Source: Hymenobacter negativus (GTDB lineage Bacteria > Bacteroidota > Bacteroidia > Cytophagales > Hymenobacteraceae). From it: a DNA stretch of 64,000 bases. Positions 25,848 to 34,969 of the stretch are shown in pieces. The stretch lies in NCBI RefSeq assembly GCF_017571495.1, contig NZ_JAGETZ010000008.1, forward strand, positions 124,001 through 188,000, read 5' to 3'. Position 1 is the stretch's first letter; the number at the start of each line of letters is the position of its first letter. Made by a program: the position numbers and the translations under genes. The notes under the pieces were generated by a model, which worked only from the letters and a program-made list of their open reading frames with translations, searched no databases and was not told where the DNA came from.

Positions 25848-28800
25848 ATGACACAACAATACTCGCGCTGGCCCGCCGCCCTTCGGCTGGCGGCATCCGC
25901 GGCAGCCGGTTCTGGTCGTGGCCGGGCCGGAGCCCTGCTGCTGGCTCTGGGCCTGACCCTTGGTGCTAAGGCACAACGGGCTTCGTCGCCGTTTTTTCAG
26001 GCCGATGCGGAAGCCCGTAGCGCGGCAGCTACGTCCCCACTATCGTCGGCGCTGTTTCACTCGCGGCCACTCACGCTGGATGTGAACGGCCTGCACGCTG
26101 CGCTGGCCACCGCTCCGCTCGAAAACCGGGCCGATGTTGCGCCGCTGGTGCTGGCCCTGCCATTGCCCGACGGTAGCACCGGCCGCTTTGCCTTGCGTGA
26201 GGCCCCCATTATGGCGCCCGCGCTGGCCGCGCAGTTCCCGAATATTAAAACCTACGCCGGCATCGGCCTCGACGATGCTTCGGCCTCGGTACGCCTCGAC
26301 CTCTCGCCCCAGGGCTTCCACGCCCAGGTGCTGACGGGCAATGGCAAAAGCTTCTATATCGACCCCGTGACCCGGAACGACACCCGGCACTACCTCGCGT
26401 TCTACAAAACGGATATGAACCGGGCGGCGGCGGCGGCTGGTGCACCTTCGTCCTGCGACTATCAGTTGACGCCCGCCGACAAGCAGGCCGCAGCTGCTCG
26501 TCTGGTGACTGCCGCTTCGGGCAGCAGTAACCTGGTGCTGGCCACCGGCCCGCAGCTGCGTACTTACCGCCTAGCCTTGGCCAACACAGCAGAATATGCA
26601 GTTTTCCATGGTAACACTGCTGCGGGGGTAATGGCTGCTAAGGCCGCTACCGTCAACCGGGTAGTGGGCGTTTATGAAAAGGAGTTGGCCGTGCGTCTGG
26701 TGCTGGTAGCCAACAACAACTTGCTGGACTTCCTGAGTGGTACCGGTACCCAGCCGCCCACCGCCTACACCAACAGCAACCCAAACTCCCTGCTTACGCA
26801 GAACCAGAGCAACATCGACGCCATTATTGGCTCGGCTAACTACGACATTGGCCACGTGGTAAGCACCGCCGGCGGCGGCCTGGCCGGCTTGGGTGTGGTG
26901 TGCTCTTCGACCCGCAAAGCACAGGGCGAAACCGGGACTAATTCGCCCGTAGGCGATGCCTTTGATATCGACTACGTAGCTCATGAAATGGGTCACCAGT
27001 TCGGTGGTAATCACCCTTTCAATGGCAACGATGGCAGCTGCGCCGGTGGCAACCGCAACGCTGCTACGGCCTGGGAGCCTGGTTCGGGCTCGACCATTAT
27101 GGCTTATGCAGGTATTTGCAACACTACCAACGACCTGCAGGCGCATTCCGATGCTATTTTCCACACCGGTAGCTACCAGGAAATGCGTGCTTTTATTGAT
27201 GGCACCACTTGCAGCACCACCTCGGCTACCGGCAACACGGCTCCTGTGGTAACGGCTCCGGCCAGCGGCAAAACCCTGCCCATCGGCACGCCATTCAAGC
27301 TGACCGCCACTGCCACCGACGCTGATGGTGACGCCCTAACCTATCTGTGGGAAGAACTGGACCTTGGCACGCAACAGTCGCCGACGTCTGCCCAGACGGC
27401 CAACAACAACGTGCCGTTGTTCCGCTCATTTGTGCCCCTGACTACTGGCACGCGCTACTTCCCCCGTCTGAGCGACCTGGTGAATAATACCACCGTTATC
27501 GGGGAGCGTTTGCCCACGGTAACCCGCTCGCTTAACTTCCGCTGCACAGCTCGCGACGAGCACAGCGGCACGGTGGGCGTGATTGGTGGCGTGAGCTATA
27601 GCTCAACGGTGAACATGGGCGTGACTAGCACCGCTGGTCCGTTTGTGGTGCAGTTTCCTAACACGGCTGTGAGCTGGATAGGTGGCGCCGCCCAAACCGT
27701 GACCTGGAACGTAGCCAACACTACTGCTGCGCCTGTAAGCTGCGCCCTCGTCAACATCCGGCTCAGCCTTGATGGCGGCCTGACCTATCCCACCACGCTG
27801 GCCACCAACGTGCCCAACAACGGCTCGGCCATTGTGATAGCTCCTAGCCCCACCACGGCCGAGACCCAGGCACGCATCATGGTGGAAGCAGCTGATAACT
27901 ACTTCTTCGACATTTCGAACGCCAACTTCACCATCACACCGCCCGCCGTTGGACCTACCATCACCAGCTTCACGCCCGGCGGTGGTCCGGTGGGTACGGT
28001 GGTAACCATCTTGGGCTCGAACTTCACGGGCGCTACGGCCGTGGCCTTCAACGGTACGGCTGCTGCCAGCTTCACGGTAGTATCGGCTACGCAGATTACG
28101 GCTACGGTGGCCGCTGGCACTACTACAGGTGCCATCACCATTACGGCACCTACGGGTATGGCTACTTCGGCTACGCCGTTCGTCGTTGGCGCCCCGCCTA
28201 CCATCACGAGCTTTACGCCTACTACCGGCCCCGTTGGTACGGTAGTCGTTGTCACCGGCACCAACTTTACGCTGGCTTCGCAGGTGACTTTCAATGGCAT
28301 CAGCGCGCCTACCTACACGGTAAACTCGGCTACTCAGATTACAGTTACGGTGCCCACCGGCGCTACGACTGGGGTAATTGGGGTAACTACGCCCACGGGT
28401 TCGGGTGTTTCGACGGGTAGCTTTACGGTTATTCCGGCTCCAGTTATCACATCGTTTACGCCGGCTTATGGCCGCGCGGGCACGGTGGTAGTGCTCACGG
28501 GCAATTACTTCACTGGGGCTACGACTGTGGCCTTCAATGGGGTTAACGCGCCCACGTTTATCGTCAACTCCAACACGCAGATTACGGTGACGGCGCCCGC
28601 TGGCGTCAGCACCGGCCCCATCACGGTAACCGGCCTGGGTGGCCCGGGCACTTCGACCACCAACTTCACCGTTCCTACGGTGGCCAACGACCTATGTGCT
28701 GATGCTATCGCCCTGACCTGCGGCACACCGGTGACCGGTACCCTCGTGGGCGCCACCGCTTTCGGCGACCCCACGGCAACCTGCAATGGCATCGCTATTG

Positions 28801-29591
28801 ATGGCGGTGGCGTATTCTATACCCTGGTGGGCACGGGTGCCAGCGTTACGATATCGACCTGCAACGCAGGTACTGCCTTCGATACCAAGCTGTTTGTTTA
28901 CACTGGCACTTGCAGCAGCTACGTCTGCGTAACAGCCAATGACGATGTAACCTGTGCTCCGCGTCAATATGCTTCGTCAGTCACCTTCAACACGACTCTA
29001 GGTACTACCTACCGCATTTTCGTGACGGGCTATCAGGGCGCAACCGGGACGTTTGTTCTGAGCACGACTTGCGCTCCGCTCGCCCCCACGGTGGCCAGTC
29101 TGAGCCCCACTACCGGCCCGGCTGGCACGGTCGTAACCATCACCGGTGCCAATTTCACGGGTGCTACTGCCGTGACGTTGAACGGAGTAGCCATCACCGG
29201 CTTCACCGTAGTGAATGCTACTACCATCACCTTCACGGTGCCTGCCACCGCCACCACGGGGCCGGTAGTAGTTACCACTCCTGGAGGTGCTAGCACCGGT
29301 ACCACGTTCACCGTAACGGTTGTATCAGCTTCTGCTAACGCCAACAAGAGCGAGTTCAGCGTGTGGCCAAACCCGGTGGCTGGCAAAGGCACCCTGCACG
29401 TATCCCTGACGACTGCGGCTACCAAGGCCAGCGCTACCCTGCGCACCGTGCTGGGTCAGACAGTAGCTACCCGCACCTTTAGCGGTAGCACCACCGACCT
29501 GAGCATGGCCAACCTTGCCAGTGGCACCTACCTCCTCACCGTGCAGATGGACGGCCGTGCGCCCAGCATCCAGCGCGTGGTAGTGGAATAA
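25848..29591 (+). CDS. Reprolysin-like secreted metalloprotease with IPT/TIG repeats and T9SS sorting domain
   Basis: A 1,247-residue exported protease. After a signal region and a propeptide-like part, residues 379-389 are HEMGHQFGGNH, the HExxHxxGxxH zinc site of metzincins (reprolysin-like, M12B). STIMAYAGIC (about 416-425) supplies the Met-turn. Downstream come a cadherin-like stretch, three IPT/TIG-type domains (about 705-945, each opening ITSFTP...GPVGTVV), a pre-peptidase C-terminal-like domain (about 950-1075, DGGGVFYTLVG ... RIFVTGYQG), a fourth IPT/TIG domain, and a type A T9SS domain (FSVWPNPVAGKGTLHV ... ASGTYLLTVQM). It is likely to degrade protein outside the cell while held on the surface. 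Confidence 0.93.
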   Translation: MTQQYSRWPAALRLAASAAAGSGRGRAGALLLALGLTLGAKAQRASSPFFQADAEARSAAATSPLSSALFHSRPLTLDVNGLHAALATAPLENRADVAPLVLALPLPDGSTGRFALREAPIMAPALAAQFPNIKTYAGIGLDDASASVRLDLSPQGFHAQVLTGNGKSFYIDPVTRNDTRHYLAFYKTDMNRAAAAAGAPSSCDYQLTPADKQAAAARLVTAASGSSNLVLATGPQLRTYRLALANTAEYAVFHGNTAAGVMAAKAATVNRVVGVYEKELAVRLVLVANNNLLDFLSGTGTQPPTAYTNSNPNSLLTQNQSNIDAIIGSANYDIGHVVSTAGGGLAGLGVVCSSTRKAQGETGTNSPVGDAFDIDYVAHEMGHQFGGNHPFNGNDGSCAGGNRNAATAWEPGSGSTIMAYAGICNTTNDLQAHSDAIFHTGSYQEMRAFIDGTTCSTTSATGNTAPVVTAPASGKTLPIGTPFKLTATATDADGDALTYLWEELDLGTQQSPTSAQTANNNVPLFRSFVPLTTGTRYFPRLSDLVNNTTVIGERLPTVTRSLNFRCTARDEHSGTVGVIGGVSYSSTVNMGVTSTAGPFVVQFPNTAVSWIGGAAQTVTWNVANTTAAPVSCALVNIRLSLDGGLTYPTTLATNVPNNGSAIVIAPSPTTAETQARIMVEAADNYFFDISNANFTITPPAVGPTITSFTPGGGPVGTVVTILGSNFTGATAVAFNGTAAASFTVVSATQITATVAAGTTTGAITITAPTGMATSATPFVVGAPPTITSFTPTTGPVGTVVVVTGTNFTLASQVTFNGISAPTYTVNSATQITVTVPTGATTGVIGVTTPTGSGVSTGSFTVIPAPVITSFTPAYGRAGTVVVLTGNYFTGATTVAFNGVNAPTFIVNSNTQITVTAPAGVSTGPITVTGLGGPGTSTTNFTVPTVANDLCADAIALTCGTPVTGTLVGATAFGDPTATCNGIAIDGGGVFYTLVGTGASVTISTCNAGTAFDTKLFVYTGTCSSYVCVTANDDVTCAPRQYASSVTFNTTLGTTYRIFVTGYQGATGTFVLSTTCAPLAPTVASLSPTTGPAGTVVTITGANFTGATAVTLNGVAITGFTVVNATTITFTVPATATTGPVVVTTPGGASTGTTFTVTVVSASANANKSEFSVWPNPVAGKGTLHVSLTTAATKASATLRTVLGQTVATRTFSGSTTDLSMANLASGTYLLTVQMDGRAPSIQRVVVE

Positions 29592-29630
29592 GGTTGAGTC
29601 TGGCCGGGAGCTTCCCGGTTGTATAAGAAA

Positions 29631-29658
29631 AAGGCCCGCCAATTGGCGGGCCTTTTTT
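29631..29658. terminator. Bidirectional intrinsic terminator
   Basis: The perfect palindrome AAGGCCCGCCAATTGGCGGG continues to CCTT with a following T-run, between the convergent protease and DUF3160 genes. Confidence 0.92.
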
Positions 29659-29676
29659 GTGGGTGGTAGCGTCTGT

Positions 29677-32199
29677 CTACCGGTCGCTCTTTGTGTTGAG
29701 CTTGGCTACTGGCACGAGTAGCTCCTGTAGCCAGGTAGGGCGGGGCGGGGGAGAGGTGTTCAATTTGGCCTGCCACTCCTCGTCGGTGAGGCGGCTTTGG
29801 CTGCGGAACTCGTAGTAACTGAATACCGGACCGACGGCCACCACGGTCGTGCCATTAATATCGACTACAGTGTACAGGGCATCAACGGCACCTACTGCTT
29901 CTTCCAGTACTTCAGCATTGAAAGCGTACACATCGGCCACCACGCCAACGTGGCGTTCCCGGTCGGGCAGCCGGTCGGTTTTAAGGATGTTGAACGTCAG
30001 CTGCTCGGCCCAGCCGCCGATTTGGGCCATTTCGGCCATGTAGTCGGTGCTTACTTTTTCGCCGCGTAGCTCCTGCTGGGCAATGGTGCGGAGCTTGGTA
30101 ATCTTCTCACGCATCTCCTTATTGAGGCCCGACAAGTGCTCGGTATTGACTTTTAGCCTGGTAAGAGCCTGGTCCTGAAATGCCAGCAAGCCCAGGGCCG
30201 CCTCCCAGAAAGGCAGGTTGGGCTCCACGTAAGCTAGAATGATGGGCTCGGGCGGGCCGCCACCGCCGTCGCCCATTTCTGCCGCCATCGGCTGCTCAGA
30301 ATACAGCAGCAGGTCGTGCTTGAGCTCGGCCCAGCCGCCGAGGGCAGTGCTCAGGTTGCGCTTCTGCCAGGCTGGCGTGCGCGCAAATAGCGGGGTTCCT
30401 ACGGTAGCCGGGGCGGGCGCATTGAGGCTGAGCAGGGTTTGCAGAGTCTTGGTGTAGAGGTTGCGGTCCCAGACCGGGGCCTTGGCAAGCTGCTTTTGCA
30501 GCTGGCGGAGCGTGTCGGGGTAGGCGGGCCACTGGGCGGCTTCGTGGTAGTGGCTCAGTAATACGTCCTGCGCGGTGTGGTTGCCGAAAGTGGCAAATAC
30601 GTCCAGCCCTTTTGGAAAGGGGCGTTTGCGGTTGAGCACCTCCGTCAGGCGCGAGAGAATTTCCGCGTCGAAGGTGTAGCGGCCGGCTGTGAAAAGGAGG
30701 GTAGGGCGGTCGAGGGCATCCTGGGCGTGAGCGGTGACGCCTTTGGGCCGAATGCGGTCGGTGCCAGTGGCCAGCAGCGCGGGGCGTAACTGGGCCAGTA
30801 CGGCGGGCGTGGCCAACTGGTCAAGGGTTTTGCCGGCGTAGGCAGGGCTACCCAGCAGCTTGAGCAAGTTAGTGAGCGAGCGGTTGTCCTCGTCGCCGGC
30901 CAGCACATCCAGCACCTGTGTGAAGCGCTGGAAGCCGCGGGTTGCGGCTGGATTGCCGGCCAGCGCCTTGGCTAGGGCCACGGCCCGCAGCAGGCCCGCA
31001 TCGGAATCAAGAAAAACCGGGGCGGAGTTCAGCCATTTCACCGTGCGGAAGTAGCGCTTGGTGGTATCGTTGCGGGTGTACATACCGCGGGGCTTCAGCG
31101 CCTGGTACTGAAAAAGGGAATCCTGCAATAGAACCGAACCCTTGCCGGCCGCCGCAGTGGCCTCAGTTACTTCGGTCCGGGCATCGGTGGCGTAAGTGGC
31201 AGGTACCTGTGCGGCTTGGCCGGTGAGCAGCTCATGGCCCACCGCGTAGTAGGCTGCGGCCCATTCGGCGGCATCGTGGGCGGCGGGCAGCTGGCTTTGC
31301 TGGGCCAGGGTGCGGGCCTGGGCGTTGCCTTGGCGCAGCATGTCGGCTACAATGGGCCCCAGCCGCTTTTCCTCCACGTCGCTGAGAATGCCGTTCAGGT
31401 ACTTGTGCAGCAGCTGCAGGAACAAATCGGTGGTGACAAAAGCGGGCGTGAAGGCATATTCGCCCTTGTCGTAGAGGTAAAACAGCTGCTCCTCGCGGGT
31501 GGGTACCACAGCAAAGTTGCTGCGGGTGAGGGTGCTGAGTAGCGCTGGCGGCAACAGAAATTCGCGCTGGTTGGTGATGAAGTCGGGGTTAATCATCGAG
31601 AAGCCGCCCTGTTTGGTCAGGCGGCCAGCCTGAAGCTTGGTTTCGAGAGCCAGAACTTTCTGCTCGAAGGCAACTTCCTGCTTGTTGAGCGGCACTGGAA
31701 TAAGCTTCGGCGCCGTGACGACACCCGCCGAATCAGTCCCTTCGTCCCACAATGGAGTGTACCAGGCTGTTTTATCGAAATAGCGCCGGAGTGTGGCATT
31801 CATAAAACAGTAGCCGTTGCGGGCGTAAAGCGTGTTGCGCAGCAGCATGAGGTCGAGGTAGGACTTCCCGGCCAGGGGCTGGTTGTAGTCGAAGGCCGGC
31901 AGCGGGGCGCGCTTCGGTATTTCCCCTTCGCTGGTTTCGCCGTAGCCCTCATAATATTCCTTGATGTAAGGCCGGGCGTATATTTTGGCCAGCTCGCCCT
32001 TGTCTTCCGTGAGCTGCACGGGCACCTGCTCGCCGAAGCCATTGTCGTGCAGCGTCGTGCCGGGCGGGGCCACAAGCGCCGCCGAAGCAGGGCCGGTAGC
32101 AGACGGATTGGCTGAATGGCGTTGCCAGAAAAACCAGGCGGTGCCCAACGCCAGCAGCGCGGCTACCGCTAGGAGCGGGAGTAAAAGTTTGCGATTCAT
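29677..32199 (-). CDS. DUF3160 lipid- or membrane-anchored protein with YARHG domain
   Basis: The start at 32199 (MNRKLLLPLLAVAALLALG) gives an N-terminal membrane anchor or signal and an 840-residue protein. The frame is open further upstream into the CapA gene, but that part is a shadow. Residues about 110-160 match the YARHG domain (LLRNTLYARNGYCFMNATLR ... FDKTAWY). The remainder matches the DUF3160 type, with FVTTDLFLQLLHKYLNG, KPRGMYTRND and QDVLLSHYH. Both are extracytoplasmic domains of unknown function. It follows the CapA-like gene by 43 bp on the same strand, so the two are likely an operon. Confidence 0.85.
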   Translation of the reverse strand: MNRKLLLPLLAVAALLALGTAWFFWQRHSANPSATGPASAALVAPPGTTLHDNGFGEQVPVQLTEDKGELAKIYARPYIKEYYEGYGETSEGEIPKRAPLPAFDYNQPLAGKSYLDLMLLRNTLYARNGYCFMNATLRRYFDKTAWYTPLWDEGTDSAGVVTAPKLIPVPLNKQEVAFEQKVLALETKLQAGRLTKQGGFSMINPDFITNQREFLLPPALLSTLTRSNFAVVPTREEQLFYLYDKGEYAFTPAFVTTDLFLQLLHKYLNGILSDVEEKRLGPIVADMLRQGNAQARTLAQQSQLPAAHDAAEWAAAYYAVGHELLTGQAAQVPATYATDARTEVTEATAAAGKGSVLLQDSLFQYQALKPRGMYTRNDTTKRYFRTVKWLNSAPVFLDSDAGLLRAVALAKALAGNPAATRGFQRFTQVLDVLAGDEDNRSLTNLLKLLGSPAYAGKTLDQLATPAVLAQLRPALLATGTDRIRPKGVTAHAQDALDRPTLLFTAGRYTFDAEILSRLTEVLNRKRPFPKGLDVFATFGNHTAQDVLLSHYHEAAQWPAYPDTLRQLQKQLAKAPVWDRNLYTKTLQTLLSLNAPAPATVGTPLFARTPAWQKRNLSTALGGWAELKHDLLLYSEQPMAAEMGDGGGGPPEPIILAYVEPNLPFWEAALGLLAFQDQALTRLKVNTEHLSGLNKEMREKITKLRTIAQQELRGEKVSTDYMAEMAQIGGWAEQLTFNILKTDRLPDRERHVGVVADVYAFNAEVLEEAVGAVDALYTVVDINGTTVVAVGPVFSYYEFRSQSRLTDEEWQAKLNTSPPPRPTWLQELLVPVAKLNTKSDR

Positions 32200-32242
32200 A
32201 CTGAAAGGAGGTTCATAGCTGGGAGAAGGAGAAGAAAAAGCA

Positions 32243-33802
32243 TCACAAAACAAAGCAGCGGTAAGCCGCATCCCGCGACAGCCGCCGGGCCAAAAACCGG
32301 TCGAGCACCAGGCCAAAGCCCTGCCACCGGTATTGTCCAACGCAGTAGAGGCCATCGGGCGCTTGTTCGATGGTGCGAACATACGTCCGCCCATCGGCCG
32401 CCGGCCCGGCCCGGAAGCACAGCAACTGGAACGTGAGCCGGGAGCCGCGCCACTTCGGCTGCCAATGCCCCGCCGAATCGAGCGAATAAACAAACAAGCG
32501 CCGCCGCCGGACAGTGTCGAGCGGTGTGGGTTTGACCGGACCCAGAAGCAGGTCGGTCCGGCCGTCATTGTCCACGTCGCCAGCACCGAGAGCGTAGATG
32601 GGGAATCGCAGCGTGACTGTAGTAGCGGTGCCACTGGGCGTGCGCGCCCAGGCCTGGTATTGCCGGGAGTGGGGCAGGTAGCGCAGCCGCGCTGTCACGA
32701 GTCCCGTTGGGCCGTCTACTGTTACTTGCCGCTGAAAATAAGCCGGTAAAGAATCTGCTTTGGCGGCCAGAATGCTGGATTGGAGCTGCCAGCCACCCAC
32801 CGCATCGGGGTTGAACCGAAGGTTGGGGGAATAGCGTCGCAGGCGGGCCAGCAGGCTAGCTGTTGCCCGCGTGTTGGCCGCGTGTGGCACCGCATTTATC
32901 AGCTGCAAGGGCCGCAGGCAGGTGGTTGCTACCTGCCCGGCGCGCAGGTCGAAATCGACTTGCAGTGCGAGGTCGGTGGCGGCCCTGTGCTGGTCGAACA
33001 GGAAGTTGCCAAGGCTGTATATAATGGGTTTACCACGGTAGTATTCCACAGTTTGCACTACATGCGGGTGGCTACCAACCACGGCCGTCGCACCACAGTC
33101 GATGAGGGCGCGAGCCTGCTGCCGTTGGCCGTCGGTGGGCTGGGCCGCGTATTCGGTGCCCCAGTGCAGGTACACCAGCACGGCCCGTTGCGGAAACAGC
33201 GTTTTGTAAGCCGCCAGCCGCTCACACAATGCACTGAAATCGCGCCCGCACACGCAGCCCTCGCCCGGCACGCCCACCCGAAATGCCGAATACGCCAGCA
33301 CTGCTACGCTGCTATCGGGGCCCAGCAGCGTGGGCAGGCAGCCGGCGGTCGAATCGGGCTGGTAGCCCAGTGTACCCAGGCGGGCCGTGCTGGCGGCCCG
33401 GTACGTATCACGCAAGCCGAACCAGTGCTGGTCGAGCGTGTGGTTGTTAGCCAGCGACACGTGCGTGAGCCCCAACCGCCGCAGCCACGCCGCCCAGCGC
33501 AAGTCGGCCCGAAAGGTGAACTGCTTGGCAACCGGCTGTTCTGCAGTCGTGAGCGGACACTCCAGGTTGCCAATTACGTAGCGGCTGCCGGCCCACCAGC
33601 GGCGGGCGCGGCGGGCCAGGGTGGCGCTGTCGCGGGCCAGCGCGGCGGGCACGTTGCGCGCCAACAGCACATCGCCCACCATGCTCACTCGCAGCGGCGG
33701 TGCGGCTGATTGAGGCCGGCAAGCTGTCAGCGCGCCACTCAGCATTCCCCCACTAAGAAGACATGCCACAAACAGAATGCGCGCAGCTATTGAAAATCGC
33801 AA
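32243..33802 (-). CDS. CapA-family (PGA_cap) metallophosphatase-like protein with FG-GAP-like C-terminus
   Basis: A 519-residue exported protein, with a lipobox-like LTAC near residue 28. Residues about 39-290 match the CapA fold: VSMVGDVLLARNV, VIGNLECPLT, LANNHTLD, VYLHWGTEY, VVGSHPHVVQ and IIYSLGNFLFDQ. These include the His/Asp residues expected of the calcineurin-like metal site. CapA proteins are tied to poly-gamma-glutamate capsule or cell-wall polymers. The C-terminal part has an FG-GAP/VCBS-like calcium loop (DVDNDGRTDLLLG, about 405-417), which is unusual for the family. No other capsule genes are nearby; the DUF3160 gene follows directly. Confidence 0.88.
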   Translation of the reverse strand: MRFSIAARILFVACLLSGGMLSGALTACRPQSAAPPLRVSMVGDVLLARNVPAALARDSATLARRARRWWAGSRYVIGNLECPLTTAEQPVAKQFTFRADLRWAAWLRRLGLTHVSLANNHTLDQHWFGLRDTYRAASTARLGTLGYQPDSTAGCLPTLLGPDSSVAVLAYSAFRVGVPGEGCVCGRDFSALCERLAAYKTLFPQRAVLVYLHWGTEYAAQPTDGQRQQARALIDCGATAVVGSHPHVVQTVEYYRGKPIIYSLGNFLFDQHRAATDLALQVDFDLRAGQVATTCLRPLQLINAVPHAANTRATASLLARLRRYSPNLRFNPDAVGGWQLQSSILAAKADSLPAYFQRQVTVDGPTGLVTARLRYLPHSRQYQAWARTPSGTATTVTLRFPIYALGAGDVDNDGRTDLLLGPVKPTPLDTVRRRRLFVYSLDSAGHWQPKWRGSRLTFQLLCFRAGPAADGRTYVRTIEQAPDGLYCVGQYRWQGFGLVLDRFLARRLSRDAAYRCFVL

Positions 33803-33886
33803 GACGGGAGGCAGTGGGGCGAAGGTAAGGGCTGGGCCGCTGCTAATGCTATGCCTGCAAGGCTTTAGAGCCAGCCTGGGTTGTTA

Positions 33887-33925
33887 GAACGAGTACCCTG
33901 AATTGGCAATTCGGGGTACTCGTTC
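33887..33925 (-). terminator. Strong hairpin after the AbiEii-like gene
   Basis: Arms GAACGAGTACCCTGAATT and AATTCGGGGTACTCGTTC pair over 18 bp with one G-T wobble and a GGC loop, 16 bp past the gene's stop. No long T-run follows. The arm is nearly the same as the one at 21841, so it may be a mobile repeat serving as a terminator. Confidence 0.75.
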
Positions 33926-33940
33926 GACGCAAACAACGAC

Positions 33941-34897
33941 TTATTCAGCGGGCCGAGGAGTAGGCAAAGGCAGATACTCAAGCACCGCTGCGTTGATACC
34001 GGCACGGTTCAGCGCTAGTTGAAAATCTGCAAATAGCTCAGGCAATGACGTATAACTCTTGCTACCTGCCCCTAGGTGATGACCGTATTGCAGGTAGATG
34101 TCGCCAAATGGGTTAGATGCCTTGTCCCCGGAGTTTAGCAGCTGATGGAACCACGACGACTCGCGCTGGCCAAACTTGCGGCTGTCGGCCGCTGCATCTC
34201 CGGTTGCGTAGTAACGAAGTTTCCTGGGGTCGACCTGGTCGCTGTGGCACTCATCCACGAAGGCTTGCAGGGCAGCGGCCCGAGTGGAAGCATCAAAAGC
34301 GGGCACGGCCAACAGTGCTATCAGGTCGGTGAGGTCTTTGTAGCGGGGGCGCACCAGGGTTTGGTGTAGTTTCCAGGCTACCTGTAAGGCCAGGGGACAG
34401 GTGCGCGGCACCAGAAAAGTCTCGCCTTCGAGGGGGCGATAGGTGAGCGGTACCGGCGGCGGCTCCACCACCAGGTTGAAGCTTACGTCGACCGAAATGC
34501 TCAGCATGGTGGCTTCGGTAGTAGGAGGATGGCCGGGCAGCCAGACGCCGACATCTGTGTTCACGGTGGGGAAATCGTCGCTCATGGCATATTCTATCAT
34601 GCGCCAGAACGTGTTTTCCCGGAAGCTCTGGAAAGTGAAGCCGTCGGTGGCGGGTTGCTCGGTTACGGCGGTAGCCCAGGCATTGAGCAGCGTACGCATC
34701 TGCTCTTCGCTCTGGGCCGGTGTGAGGCACACCCAATCCAAATCCTGCGGAATGCGCTGCTCGGGGTGGGCAAGGTATTGGCGCGTTACAAAGCTGCCCT
34801 TCAGCATAAATGGCCCACCCACTGCTGCCGCCCGCCGGATAAAGGCCTCCTGCGCCAGCATTTCATTGCGCGGAGTCCAAAGTTTTTCTGGTGTCAT
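33941..34897 (-). CDS. AbiEii-like nucleotidyltransferase (putative toxin or RNA-modifying enzyme)
   Basis: A 318-residue cytoplasmic protein with the layout of AbiEii/AbiGii-type nucleotidyltransferases. FMLKGSFVTRQYL gives the GS signature (G34, S35). QDLDW gives the metal-binding D52-x-D54. SISVDVSF (D137) fits the third acidic residue. LALQVAWKLHQTLV then RYKDLTDL (K187, D188) match the family's Lys helix and R-x-KD-x-x-D segment. In known systems such enzymes add nucleotides to tRNA or target GTP and stop growth; the antitoxin AbiEi carries a helix-turn-helix. No AbiEi is here. The partner upstream, 72 bp away on the same strand, is a different protein with two H-x-[TS] motifs. Toxin function is inferred. 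Confidence 0.75.
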   Translation of the reverse strand: MTPEKLWTPRNEMLAQEAFIRRAAAVGGPFMLKGSFVTRQYLAHPEQRIPQDLDWVCLTPAQSEEQMRTLLNAWATAVTEQPATDGFTFQSFRENTFWRMIEYAMSDDFPTVNTDVGVWLPGHPPTTEATMLSISVDVSFNLVVEPPPVPLTYRPLEGETFLVPRTCPLALQVAWKLHQTLVRPRYKDLTDLIALLAVPAFDASTRAAALQAFVDECHSDQVDPRKLRYYATGDAAADSRKFGQRESSWFHQLLNSGDKASNPFGDIYLQYGHHLGAGSKSYTSLPELFADFQLALNRAGINAAVLEYLPLPTPRPAE

Positions 34898-34969
34898 GAG
34901 GTGTTAGTTACTAGTTATCAGTTATTAGTCATCGGGCCGTTTTTGAACACGAACAACGGACAACTAAAA

